A DNA stretch of 64,000 nucleotides from assembly GCA_016808115.1 (NCBI GenBank), contig JAEQBH010007413.1, forward strand, positions 62,001 to 126,000, read 5' to 3'. This document shows positions 1 to 11,433 of the stretch, in pieces. The translations under genes and the position numbers were made by a program. Each line of letters begins with the position of its first letter. The stretch's first letter is position 1. A model generated the notes under the pieces. The model searched no databases. It was not told where the DNA came from and saw only the letters and a program-made list of their open reading frames with translations. This stretch comes from Tetrastigma voinierianum. Its lineage: Eukaryota; Streptophyta; Magnoliopsida; Vitales; Vitaceae.

Positions 1-188
1 ACTCTTCAGATTTCACCTCGGACTTATAATAAGTTCGATACTCCAGCACCTACAAATTGCCAAACTCCACCTATTCACCCATGTAAAGAGCAACAAAGTC
101 AATGACTCCCCCGCTAAGTTGATTTAGAGACACTTAGGGCTTTAAAGACTCTCGCCATATACCTAGCACGATTGCTCGGGTTTCAAAA
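1..188 (-). repeat. 3' UTR fragment of Athila-type element 2
   Basis: This stretch matches, copy to copy, the untranslated segment at 2000-2180 and at 59280-59420, which lies between ORF3 and the 3' LTR of minus-strand Athila-type elements. The match stops near 188, where the LTR of element 1 begins, and resumes at 9349 on the other side of element 1. Element 1 therefore inserted here. No coding sequence is seen. Confidence 0.7.
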
Positions 189-1519
189 TGATATTGGTTC
201 TGGTCGAGTAGGTGTTCGAATCAACAAAATATATAACTAAAGTTCTACCTCTTGAGTGGCAGCTATTGCAGTATAGTGGCTCTAGGGTTGAACACAGGGT
301 TGGGTTTTCTTCGTGAGAGAAGAGCTACAGTGCATTGAAAATGGTGTTTTCTCGTTGGATTTATAGGGTGTGTGGAAAATAGTATGTGTGAATGGTTGCA
401 AACTAAAATAGATGATGTAAAGGAATTGAGGAAATCCTTGAAGTCTCGGGCTGGGCTTAGGGTTCTAGGTTAACATGTACTCGAGGTCCATATCCTCAGC
501 GTTTGGGAGTGACACCATAGTCATTTCCAGGCAGGATCTTCATTAGCTTTAAAACCTAAACCACTAGACTTTCCTTTTGAAGATGGCGTTTCATTAAGGA
601 TAAATGTCCTACAGTAGTGAAAACACATCTCAAAACACTACCCCACGATAACCTTTAATAGAGGAGATAACTAAGCGGGCCTCATTGGATTCTAGTGAAA
701 TATCACTTGAACCAAAAGCTTACCAAATACACACATTAAAGAGAGCATACTTAAAGGGTGCCTATGGGTGAGAACAGGGGCACAAATACAAGGCACAGGC
801 GTAGAGAGCATGAGAACATCGGCTAAACCTAAAGCAACACCCAGTGGCCTTCCCACTTTACAAGGATCGGGGCCCTTAGCCAAGCATCCATGATTTGTGT
901 TCATGATTGTTTAGCAGCAAAAAAATGTCTAAGAGAGTGGAGGGAGAAGAAGAAAATCACCAACAGCGAGAGGAGGAAGCTTGGGTGGCAGCTGTTGATT
1001 GAATGCGAAAAGTTGATTTGATTACAACCATGGTTGAGCTTATAAAGGCTCGATAAAAGGAAATTACAGCTTTGTGCTAAAGAATCAAAATTAAATAAGA
1101 GAGCGAACTTGTATTAAACGCGACAGTAGGTAAAAAAGCAGTCAAGAGACAATTGGTCACGGGTGAGAGGGTTGAATTGGCAACTTGCGAAATTTAGCAA
1201 CTTTGTAAAAACCGCAACTTGCATTTGCGAGGTGCCTAATTTGGCCCCAATTTAGCCAGTTTGCTCACTCGACTTGATAGATTTTGCTAGAATTTCTTCA
1301 ATTTGATCATGAGTCTTCGAATTCAGCTCAAGTTCAACGTGTTTGAGTCAAATTGAAGAAATAGAAGGTGTTGACACACAAACTATGAAACCTTCTGAGA
1401 TGTGATTAGTATCAAAGCGCAGGGACTGAATATGTCAATTAGTCATTGAAGTCGATTAATTACACAGCGCATAAAACACTGCTATAAACGAGGAGCAATG
1501 ACACTTTTGGTGCCTAATC
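189..1519 (-). repeat. 3' LTR of element 1
   Basis: It aligns with the copies at 8003-9348, 19747-21062, 29337-30557 and 38044-39359. Shared landmarks are a self-complementary start (at the high-coordinate end here), a degenerate GCGAAATTT cluster near 1170-1235 and a TTGATTC-type 3' end near 189-230. The copy differs from its partner by many short gaps. Confidence 0.8.
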
Positions 1520-2782
1520 CTCCCCAACTGAGACATTGCTGGTCCCTTAGCAATGAGAGAAAAAAGAAGATCATGTAGAAGTGTCTGTTTTTGCAAATTG
1601 GTTGTTTATTTAAAAGCATATGCGATAAGTACTGACAGTGGAGTATAATGAATTAGGTTTATGTGTGAGATCAGCTTGGGAGAACACATGCCATACATAT
1701 GAGCAAGTTTAGGCGACTAATTGTTAGGAAATCGGCACGAACTTCCAACAAAATCTAAGTGTTTTTAGTGATAGGTTTGCGCCGATAAGGAACGCTAAGC
1801 TATCACCGACAAACTATGTACCTTAGACTCTTGACCACCTAAATAGAATCGGTCCCACACTTATTTCCTTGCCTCCTATTGTATTGTAGGGTGCAATGCT
1901 GAAAACTCGACTTCACCAAAGTAGGTGAGGGATTCACCGATGACTCCCGACTGACTAAGGTTTAGGGCATCAAGTGAGGATCTTTCAATGCACAAAACTC
2001 ACAGGACTGCCTGGACTTGAATGTTTAGAAATTTAGCACCTATAACTTCAGCTAGAGCTCCGCTCATCCACCGTGTGCGAGCTGCAGTGGGTGAAACCCC
2101 AACCAGTTGGCTTAGGGCACCGGGCTTTAAAGGCTTTGCCATATACCCCTCGGACCGTACTCGGGTTTCAAGGCAAAGCGCCGCGACTTTACTTATCTAT
2201 TTTTCCTTTTCTTTTGTCTTTTCTTTTTCTTTTTGGAAGACACATTGGCCTTCATTCTTGGGGAACTCTAACCTATTATGGGCTGTCAACAAAGCTAAGG
2301 TTGGGTTTGAAAAGTAGAGGAAAATACGACTCCTCAAACCTAATGATGAAAGCGATGTGCTCTGTGTGTGGCTGGCTAGAATGGTGGAAGACAAGGGTGT
2401 TACCAAGAGTCCATCAACCCCAACCAAAAACTCAATTAAGCATGAATCATTCTAGCATTTGGTATCATCTGATTGCTTGACTTGCAACTACGAGATAATG
2501 AAAACCACGACAATATAGGTGAAATAAGGATGCAAAAAAGTGTAGAAAAATAAGTTTGTATTATACTATTAATGGGGAGTGAGAGTACAATTTTTAAAAC
2601 TTTTGCAAAAGTAAACAACAAGCCTCCATATAAACACAAAAAGGGGTTTTTACTCGGCATGAAGTCTGAAGTAAGACCCAACACAAGTATGAACTTCACT
2701 TCCATAACTATCATGGAAGCGAGGCAGGAGATTTGAGGGAAGGCGGTACCTTCAATCCCGGTGGGCTGGAGAAGGCTCATCC
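1520..2782 (-). other. 3' UTR and polypurine tract of element 1
   Basis: Next to the LTR, the minus strand reads CAGTTGGGGAGG (about 1520-1531), a polypurine tract of the kind that primes plus-strand DNA synthesis. The rest matches the UTRs at 9349-9892, 18601-19746, 32011-32388 with 37192-38043, and 58749-59940. It includes a T-rich, repeat-prone stretch around 2195-2240. The small open frames here, such as 2073-2480 and 2436-2780, are not shared in frame between copies, and I do not regard them as genes. Confidence 0.65.
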
Positions 2783-4617
2783 TCAGCTGGGCGGGCTAAG
2801 GAGGCTCTGGCGGTGATGCATGGGCGATCGCTGGCTGCGGAGTTGCTTGATACATCGAAAAGTTACGGCCGATGGATGGGAGGGCGATCTTGTCACGGGG
2901 AGGGATAGGCGGGGTCTGTGCGGGGCACGAGGAGAGATGCGAGGAGGCCCCAAGTGACTCTTTGGCCGCACGATGTTGGCTGGATGAGGCTATGGAAGCC
3001 TCGGTGTGGGTCATCCCCTCTGTAGTGTGGCTGTAGAACGCAAAAATGAGAAACGTGAGTAGGCTGAGAATGTGCGGGCCGTCTCCATGAGGCCAGGAAG
3101 TCTGCGGCCGAGGAGAGGTAATGTCTTTGTGGTGGTGTGTGGAGGCGCTGACCACTGCCTGTACGGGTAGAACCAGGTGGGCATGGGACTGAAGTCCTTG
3201 GAGAGGTAGGGCATTGGAGCCTGCTTGATGCTTGGTGGGAGCTACTAAGAGGGTAGTCGATTGGAGGAATTTGAGAGATTGGAGGATCTTGAGGTGAAGC
3301 TGGGGTAGGGCTCCCGATTATTAACTCTGCAGCCTGGGGACGAGTCTCGACGGGGACTATCATCATCTGGCTCGTCCTCGTCGATCTGGAGGGGGGAGGA
3401 TGGAAGCTCGAGGCTGGCCATGCATCGATCAATGGTAAGGGTGGCCTCACGGTGTCGGCGTCGACTCCTATACGGGCTGTTTAGGGACTAGATGTCGCTT
3501 AAGCACGACATAATGACTGAGGAAATAGAAGGAGTAGGGACTTAGCTTAGAGCCAGGACTCAGTGGACCTTATCCTCCAAATGAAATAATGAGGTCATAA
3601 TCAGCTCCGCCGGGCTAAACCGGTATCCCTCTGAAATACGATATAGCACCTCTAGGATAGCTCCTCTCCCTTTATCTTGTATCTTTGAAGTGGAAACATA
3701 TATTAGACCTCAGCGTGGGTCTGGAAGCATCTACGATGTGGAAGGTGGGCGCACGAATAATCTTACGACCTGTAGCATCCATGAGGAGCCGGGACAATCT
3801 CCACACAGTCGGAAGGATGGGACCCTTTGGCTATCTATCTTAGAGCCCCATTAGAGAACCACTAGAAGATAGAGAAGGCATTTAGCTGATATCATTTAGG
3901 CTTGAAGTATCCACTGAATTTGTCGTCGATAGATAAATGAAGGCTTGATCCAGGTTATTTTCTTTTGGATGTCATCGTGATAGAACTGCGATGACGACAG
4001 AGGATAATAGTCTTGACGCGACACCATGAATGGCTCAGGATATGGTGTCATTTGTATGAGAAGCATGGAGTCTCAGAGCCCCGGGTCCGCGGCAAATGCC
4101 GGGAGATCAGAGTATACCTCCTCATGAAAATATCTATCCCTGCAGCTAACATTCCCCAAGATGGGGTCGCAGGGGAAGTAAGGTCGTCGGATAATGGACC
4201 CCGGAGATAGGTCTGGGGCTCCGACAATACCCTGATAAGGTGGGGAGGGCGGCGCCCTGGATCTTGATGTAGATGACTCCCCAGGCACGTGTGGCCCTTT
4301 CTTGACCGTGGGGCCCTCGGGTTGGTACGGGATGGCGAAGGAGGGGCTGGTGGGTGTGGGCCCGGCTCGATATGATATCCTGGGCGGGGCCATGGGGGGA
4401 GGGAGAGCCCTCGACATCACCGGCGAGCGGGGGCGACGCGACGGGCGCCTTGGGTGGGGCGCGAGCAAGATTTACTAAGTCGTGCTGTGTGGCGCGAGAT
4501 GGGTCGGCAGCAACGGAACCAGCGGGTCGACGCGACGGGAGAGGGGCACAGGGGCGGGGGAGTGGGGCCCAGAAGCCTTTGCTGACTGAAAGAGTGAGCT
4601 CTTCTTGTTTTCGCCAT
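2783..4617 (-). pseudogene. ORF3 remnant, putative plant transposon protein, element 1
   Basis: The ATG at 4617 (minus) opens a frame starting MAKTRRAHSF. The start corresponds to the ATG of the element 3 copy at 16851. The N-terminal part is rich in Pro, Ser and Arg. A conserved block follows near 4150-4240, with IIRRPYFPC and DLPAFAADP; the copy at 11017-11316 has the same block. A Pro-rich tail lies at 2890-3450. The frame is broken several times, so no full protein can be made. In Athila/Calypso elements an ORF at this position, after pol, is often called env-like; here the block looks more like the widespread plant transposon-protein domain. The function is not known, and I see no clear membrane segment that supports an envelope role. 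Confidence 0.6.
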
Positions 4618-5365
4618 GGTTGGACCTGAGGGAAAGCAACTAGAGAAGAGATAAGATTTTCATAAACTGAAAGGATGATTTGTGAGTTGAAAATGAAATG
4701 GAACAAGGGTTTATAAAGGGGAGGAGGGGTTGGTAGGAAGATGTGAGAATTAATGGATTTTATGACCATTAATTTGAATGGCTCAAAAGATTAGAAAAAT
4801 TAATTTCGAGGCTGTCCCAATGAAGGGTTGCAGGAAACAAAGAGTTGCAGGGAGGAGGAGAAGATGAATAGTGTCAGGTTGCGAACTTTCTTAACTTGCG
4901 AAATTTCGCAGGTTGTGAAAATTTTCACAACCTGAGAAATCCTCAGGCACAATTTGCTCCTCCAAAACTAAACACCTGCAATAAAAAAAAATAAAAAATT
5001 ATTAGAAATAAAGCTAGAAAAATAAGAAAATTAACAAAATTTGGAAAATAAAGGATATTAAAGAAAATCCTAATTTTTAAAAATTAAAATAAAACCAAAC
5101 AAAAATCTAACTAAAATTTGGAGTGGTTTCCAAATTCTCTTTGGAACCACTCCTGTGAAGCGATAAAAGGTCGTGGGGGGGTCGAGGAGGGCTCCTCGTA
5201 CTTGCGTGGAATTGATAACAGCTGTTGAGAATCCAACTTGGCGCACACGGTTATTAAGCATTATGGTCTTTAATTAGTCTTGATGGCATGGCGGTCTTAG
5301 AATAGTGAGCGATCAGTTGATCCTTCATCAAGCGCGCTGATTTCACAATTGATTCTTCTTGCGGT
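4618..5365 (-). other. Leader between protease and ORF3, with palindromic cluster
   Basis: This AT-rich region replaces the reverse transcriptase and integrase expected after the protease. At 4875-4946 it carries a cluster built from GCGAAATTTCGC and related arms (TTGTGAAAATTTTCACAA). The same motif type occurs in the LTR of this family (9005-9070). I find no coding sequence after the protease frame fades out near 5270-5365. Confidence 0.6.
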
Positions 5366-5959
5366 TTATGAACAGCTGTGTTCCCCACGTGCCATTGAGG
5401 GCATAATTCTTGAGCTTTTCTCCTTGTCCTCAGCTGGCTTATCCCTGTTACTCAAATGAAAAATGTTGAGCTCAAAAGTCATGTTGCCAAAGGTGAGCTG
5501 CATAACCCTATTCCGGCAGTTGATTATAGCATTAGTTGTGGCAAAAAATGGCATCCCAAGTATGATGGGCACTTGGTGAGTGCTCTCTGCCATTGGTTCT
5601 GTATCAAGAACCACAAAATCTATCGGATAATGCATCTACCTTTACCAGACATCCTCAACTATCCTTTGAGTATTTTCAGCGTCGATTTGCTAAGGATAAG
5701 GTGATATTGGTAGGCTTGACTCCCGAACCTAGCTGCTTGTACATGGAGTGGCGGTAGGTTGACAGCTCGAAATCCGGTGCCTTGTCTGTAGATTCCCTCG
5801 ATGTTGAGGCGAAATGGTGAGGGATCCTGGATCTTTGTATTTCAACAAGGTTTTGCACTGGATGATAGAGTTGACTTGCTCAGTCAGGAAGGCCTTTTTA
5901 TTAATGCCCAACCCCTTTTTGACAGTGCACAAATCCTTTAGAAATTTAGCATAAGTCGG
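5366..5959 (-). pseudogene. Athila-type protease remnant, element 1
   Basis: Minus-strand peptides around 5830-5960 (FLKDLCTVKKGL, AFLTEQ) and 5366-5635 (YPIDFVVLDTEP, VPIILGMPFFATTNAIINC) match the gag-protease junction and aspartic protease of Athila elements. The protease cuts the gag-pol polyprotein. The catalytic segment, near 5760-5790, still shows the bases of an Asp-Phe-Gly-Ala motif, but one base is missing, so the reading frame shifts inside the active site. The downstream ILGMPF block is intact. The copy is dead. Confidence 0.75.
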
Positions 5960-7522
5960 AACCTATTTGATCATATCAAGCAATGGGATGTTCACGCCAG
6001 TGCCTCGGCACCGGGATGCCTTCTTGCTTAGAAGCTTTCTTTTTTGCCTCTTAGGTGGCAGGGAAATGCGGGGGGGGGGGGGGGCATGCCTCCTTTCATC
6101 GAATCTTCTTTGATGATTATGTTCAGGCTCCTTTCTCTTGTTCTCTGGTTTTCCCACGGCTTGGACAACGGGCGCTCAATTTCCTTACCATTTCCTTAAA
6201 GTGATAATGAAGCGGACTTCATCCATTTTTAGTGCGGGATCAGCGAGAAAGCTTAGTTCATGCACTTCCCTTGGATTAGGCGGGTGTTTGGGAGGAAACC
6301 TCCTTTTTCACTTAATGGTTGATTGTTCGACCTGCGATGGATAGTTGCATGGTATCAATTTTCCGATTTAGGCTTTGTGAAGCCTTCAATCCTTTGTCTA
6401 TGGAGCTTTCTACATTTTCTATTCTTTGGTTTATCGAGCATTGATAGTTTTCTGCTCCTCCACAAAATTCCCCACACACGCCTTCAATTCGTGATAACCT
6501 CCACGGGTGATGAAGTCGGTGGGCTGGCTATTTCTTTGAGGTGGACTATCTTTGTTGATATTGATGTGCTCTGGGGGGAACATCTGGGGAGGTTAGGCTT
6601 CCAAGCCAAGTTGGGGTGGTTCTTCCAAATGAGATTATAAGTGTTACCATAGTGGGCATCATTTGGTGGCCTATTTTGGCCTGACATTTTGCATTTTCTG
6701 GCGTGTTTCCCTTACTAAGGGGGAAATTGGACAAGGTTCTCCTTGATGACTGGAAGATTGAAAATTAAAACATGGTTGGCTAGGCATGAATGCCTCAGCC
6801 ACTTCCCGTACCTCCTGGTGGCTTCTTTGCTTCAGTTCTTCCATCCTTCTGTTTAGGGTGGACAGCTTAGCCTTTAATTCCACCTCCTCAGTCAGTGCAT
6901 AAATGCCTCCCCTCGGGTTTACTGTTGGTTTCATCCTCTCTACCTCCCTTGGATTCGGCTCATCCTGCATCCTTTGGAAGTTTCAGCCCATAGTTCAAAA
7001 AGTCCATGGCTACCATCGAGGATTTTTGCTAAAGTCCCCCCTCCACGCATGGTCTCAGGGGTTGTTTCATGAAGGGGCATTCCATGGTAAGAAATGGTTC
7101 CACCCGGCATCCGTATCAAAGTCATGATGAGGGGCATGCGCGATGGTCTCAGGATATCTCTCGGCGCGATAAAATCTTTCCATCTCATGTTTGCAAGGTG
7201 TAGATCTTCCTCTTCGGGGTTGTTGGTCTTATGGGCACTAAAAGAACTACCTTCAAAATTCCGCCTGCAGAAGCAGCGATTCATGATGGTCCTTAGCCTT
7301 AGTGAATGAGCGTTTTGGCTTTATCTTTGAAGTCAAAGGAAAGCCGAAACAGCGGTCCATATCATTGCCCTCCTTGAAAGTAGTGCAAACCTCCTCGAAA
7401 TCCCGAATATGCGTGTATGGATTTTCGTTTTCCATACCATGAAAAGTTGGGAGCAAGGGCACCAGGTACGGTCTCACTACCACATCCTCTGCAGGGGGTA
7501 TAATGCATGAGGGTGCACTCAC
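5960..7522 (-). pseudogene. Athila-type gag remnant, element 1
   Basis: The frame opens at the ATG at 7522 (minus). The N-terminal part (7253-7522) contains PYTHIRDFEEVCTTFKEG, the start of the retrotransposon gag domain. The frame continues in pieces at 6940-7284, 6671-6970 and 6484-6687. The last piece carries the Athila gag signature YGNTYN followed by WKNHPN. A basic segment at 5963-6157, rich in Arg, Lys and Pro, leads towards the protease. Gag normally packages element RNA. A run of 15 G at 6070-6084 lies in the basic segment. At least four frameshifts separate the pieces. Confidence 0.75.
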
Positions 7523-7554
7523 CCTGGGTGGGTGAACTCACCCTGGGTGGGTGA
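7517..7554. repeat. Exact 19-bp tandem duplication at gag start
   Basis: ACTCACCCTGGGTGGGTGA is present twice, end to end. Each unit is partly self-complementary (TCACCC with GGGTGA). It lies within 40 bases of the gag ATG. Confidence 0.9.
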
Positions 7555-8002
7555 ATGTGATCCTAAATCGATACGTGGGCAAAAATTGGTTCCCAGATGA
7601 ACCTATTTGTGGCTCTGTTGTTCCTCGGGTGGAATCACTCCATAATTTGGTGTGTAGGCTAACTTCACAGCCTTTTTCAATTAAGCACTAGCCTTTCCAA
7701 TGCACTGCGGTATTTACGTCCCAACTGCGTAAGGCGATATGATCACACCAATCACACCACAAGCAAGAAAAACCAACAAAAACAATGCATAAAAGGTTAT
7801 TAATAGCTAAAATCAAAACAATGGTGGTCAGCTTGGTACAGGAAGTCTTCAAACTCTCGGCAGCGGAAATTCAATTCTCGCAGCAGAATCGCAAGTGGGG
7901 AAAATGAATAAAAATAAAAGAAATGAGATATACACCAAAATCAGATGTAATCACAAGTTCAACGCCTTGTTTCTCACTGGGCACCATCCCGCAATCTGCC
8001 AC
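7523..8002 (-). other. 5' leader and decayed primer-binding site of element 1
   Basis: Just inside the 5' LTR, the minus strand reads TGGCAGATTGCGGGA (about 7985-7999). This is a mutated form of the TGGTGCCGTTGTCGGGGA seen at 30560-30577, a site complementary to the 3' end of plant tRNA-Asp in Athila elements. It is followed by a second GGTGCC. The remaining leader has no open frame of note. Confidence 0.6.
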
Positions 8003-9348
8003 TGGATTCGTTCTAACTGTGTAGGTGTTCTAATCAACAGAATTTATAACCTAGGATTCCCTACTTACCACGTGAGCAGCTACTGCAGTATAAAGGCTCT
8101 AGGTCAATTACGTAGATGGGTTTTCTTCGCGGAAAGAAGAGCTACAAAGCAGCATTGAAAATGGTGTTTTCTAATGGATTTATAAAGGTGTGTGGAAAAC
8201 AAGATGTGTGAATGGCTGCAAACTAAAATAGGTGATGTAAAAAGTTAAAAGATAAATCCCTCAAGTTCGCCACCGGGCTTTAAGGTTCTAGTTAACCAAC
8301 ATGTACTCGGTTCATATCTCGCGCTGGGAGCATGACATAGTCATTTCCCGAACCGGATTCTTCACGTAGATTTAAAACCTAAACCCTAAGAGCTTTCCTC
8401 TTTTGAAAAGATGGTGTTTCATTAGGCAAAAATGTCCCTAAAGTGGAAGAAAACACATCTCAAAAAACACTACCCCACGATAACTAATAGAGACAATCTT
8501 AATCGAGCCTCGTGATCTAGTGAAAGTATCCACTGAACCCAAAAAAAAAGCTTGCCAAATACACATTAAAGAGAGCATGCCTAAGAGATTTTAACCTATA
8601 GTGAGAACAGGGGCACAAATACCCTAAAACACAAACATGAAGAGCATGAGAACATGCAGCTAAGCCTAAAAGCCACGCCTGCCGGCCTTCCTTCATGATC
8701 AGGCTCCTTAGTCAAGCATCCCTGATTTAGTCATCATCATAAGTGTTTCGAAACTAAAAATGCAAGAAAGTGAAGGGAGAAGAAGAGAAAATCACCAACA
8801 GCAGAGAGGAGGAAGCTTCGTGCTTGACTGATTGATTGAATGACCAAAAGTTGATTTGATTACAAGCATGGTTGAGCTTATAAAGGCTCAAGAAAAGGAA
8901 ATTACAACGCAGCTAAAGAATCAAAATTACATAAGGGCAAACTTGTATTAAACCACCAACAAGAGGGTCAAAAAGCAGTCAGGAGACATAGGTGAGTCAC
9001 AGGTGAGAGGTTGCGAAAATTCGCAACCTGCGAAATTTTCAAGTTGCCAAATTTTGCAACCCCCAAAATTTCGCCAGTTTGCTCCTCCAACTTCAATAGA
9101 TTTGCTCCGAATTTCTTCATATTTGATCATGAGTCTTCGAATTCGGCTCAAGTTCAACGTGTTTGAGTCAAATTGAAGAAATAGAAGGTATAAGGACCTA
9201 AAACTAACGAAATAGCTACAAAGATGATTAGCATCAAAGCCGGACTTAGTTTGGTGTCACTGAGTCATGTCGGTCGATTAGTACACAAAAAGCGCATAAA
9301 ACCTACTATAAAATAAGGCTTTAATATCAGACTTTTGGGTACTAATCA
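8003..9348 (-). repeat. 5' LTR of element 1
   Basis: It pairs with 189-1519. The high-coordinate end reads GGTACTAATCA, which is the LTR start on the minus strand. The low end is next to the primer site. Near 9005-9070 it carries the cluster TTGCGAAAATTCGCAA and CTGCGAAATTTT. The first 74 bases of the LTR (9275-9348) form an imperfect hairpin. Confidence 0.85.
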
Positions 9349-9892
9349 TAAGCGTCGCAAATTAATTTCTCTTTTTTTTTAGACATTAGTATTTTTCCTT
9401 TTTTTTTTTTTTTAGACTCATTGTCTTTTAGATCCCAACCTATTGTGCTATGGTAAAAAGTACTAGGTCAGATTTTTGCAAGGCTTAGGAGGCAAGGTAG
9501 TTTTTTAGCTTATAATTGAAAACTAATGTGCACAGTGTGTGATTAGTTCAAAGTGGAAGAAGTAAGGTTGAAGACAAGAGGAATTTCAACAATTCATCAA
9601 CTCTTATAAGCATAACACCACCCTAAAATCAATAGTATTGAGACGAGGTTTCCATTTCTCCCATTGTAAGTTGAGGATTACAAAAAAATTATGAGAAATC
9701 CAATGGGAAAATAAGAAACTGAGAAACTAAAAACATTAGCTAGAAACTAAAAACATGTACTATACTGTAAAAAAAAAACCTAGTAAGCCATTCAACTATT
9801 CAAAACAGACTTGCTTAAAACATAAAGAACACTTCCTTTTTTACTTCCAACCAAATTCTCAGACGCCCTCAATGCGGGCTCAAGAGGGAAAC
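9349..9892 (-). other. 3' UTR of element 2, continued
   Basis: The sequence continues the UTR cut at 188: the AAGCGTCGCAA at the junction matches the same place in the copies near 2175 and 59410. T-rich tracts at 9369-9414 correspond to the pyrimidine tracts of the other UTR copies. It has no reading frame conserved between copies. Confidence 0.65.
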
Positions 9893-11433
9893 TTAAAGGA
9901 GGAAGTGATACCCCAAGAAGGTCATAAGTGGAGAACCGCCATCCTCATCCCGTGATAGGAATTGCAGGAGATCGCTTAGCAGAGCCAATTTAAGCCATTG
10001 TGGAACTATTGGGGAATGGACTGGTGAAGCTGCTGGAGCTACAGGTGATGGAGCTGGTGATGTTGGAGCTGTTGCTGATGGAGGAGTAAGCGGAATAGGT
10101 GGCAAGCCCAGGTGCTCCTGAATATGAGCAAGGATGCCTTCAGTACGAGTCATCCGCTATGCCATGACGGTGGGTGCTTGACAAAGATCTATGAGAATTG
10201 GCGGTAGAATCTTGAAACGAAGCCTATTGCGGGGAAAATCACGGCCAAAAATGTGGGGAAAAATCAGAGGTGGTGCGGATGTGCTGGGGGCTAACTGACG
10301 GTAGGGGCTCGAGGGGAAGATCGGGTTGTAGGAGCAGGCGTTATATGCACAGGGGTAGGAGAAAGTGTTGATGGCATTGAGCTGTGAGGCTCTGGCCCGA
10401 GAAGCGGGGAGGATCTTTGTTGTACCTCAGGAGGAACATGTGCCTGATCTTCCTAGCAAGAGAAGGCCGGAAGAGGGGAGCTTAGACCTGTTGTCTTCTA
10501 TATGGTAAAGTGGCACGCCTCGGCCCGCTCTCGATGTTAGAGCTTATTGGGAAAACCCTAGGTGCTCCAAAACATAGGAGAACAGCCGCGGGAACAACAG
10601 TGGAATGGCCTCGGCCTTATTGAGATTCTTTCTGTGGATCTTCTCCTCGAAGTGAAACAGAGATGTCATAATAAGATCCTATGGGCCAAACCAAAAGTCC
10701 TCAGAGATAGGGACTAAGGCCTCAAGGATGGCGACTCGCCTCTATACGACATGTTGTAAAGGAACATGGTAATGGTAGCCGCGTGGTCCATAAAGAGCAT
10801 TCCTAAAGGAAGTTGCCTCCTGAAAAGTATAATACTAGTGGATGTGTTTCAAGAGAGAACCCGGACCATCTCTCGAGCCAAGGGTTGAGAGCCGCTGCTG
10901 GATTTGATGAGTGCTTAAGAGCCTGGAAGCGAGTTGCGGCTATATGTTCACTCTCAAGCCTTCTTTAAGTGGGCCATCAATGGTAAAATAAAAGCGTGGG
11001 GTATGCATTTCATGCCCTAGGAGGTCATGGTCTGATAAAAATCTATCACCACTCTCAGGTAGAAAAATCTACATGGAGTCATAAACGGCTCGAGATAGTA
11101 GCAATGAATGAGCCCTATAGAATCCCGGAGCTTCGGTTGATCGACAAAGGCCGGGATGTCATAGAAGTTCTCAGCATGGAACTCCTTGCTGCGACAATCA
11201 GTGTTTCCTGCTATTAGGCCACAAGAGAATAGGGGCCTCCTGATAAAAGAGTCAGGAGACTCTTTCTCAAGAATGCTAGAAGCTATGCCTGGAGAAGGTG
11301 AAGACTGTTGAGGCATCGGAGTCTGTGGCTGTGAAGATTCACCAGGGCCAGTGGTCCTGGCCCGCTTGGATGGAGGCTGCTTGCCCTCTAGCCGTGGCTA
11401 AGAAGGAGCTGCTAGCACAGGTCTAGCCCTGGT
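9893..11433 (-). pseudogene. ORF3 remnant, element 2
   Basis: The clearest frame is 11017-11316 on the minus strand, with SFIRRPLFSCGLIAGN, ENFYDIPAFVD and FMTPCRFFYLRVVIDFYQ. These blocks recur in the ORF3 copies of elements 1 and 3. The C-terminal frame 9893-10153 has HLGLPPIPLTP followed by an Ala/Pro/Ser-rich tail. Middle parts need several frame changes. The N-terminal part is missing because a chromovirus-type LTR abuts at 11434. The molecular role of this protein family is unknown to me; it is found in Athila-like elements downstream of pol. Confidence 0.65.

Larger units (their letters stand above)
189..9348 (-). mobile_element. Athila-type LTR retrotransposon, element 1 (gag-PR-ORF3, no RT)
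   Basis: Two LTRs of about 1.33 kb in the same orientation (189-1519 and 8003-9348) flank 6.5 kb of internal sequence. Read on the minus strand, the order is 5' LTR, a decayed primer site, gag, protease, a palindrome-bearing leader, ORF3, 3' UTR and 3' LTR. The reverse transcriptase, RNase H and integrase expected after the protease cannot be found. The element could not copy itself even if its frames were intact. The flanking sequences join into one UTR, so it inserted into element 2. The 5-bp target duplication is not clean. Confidence 0.8.

Noticed and set aside
2893..4769. Long Pro/Arg-rich minus-strand frames as a possible host gene
   Set aside because: They correspond to the ORF3 of elements 2 and 3 and lie between the leader and 3' UTR of an LTR element.
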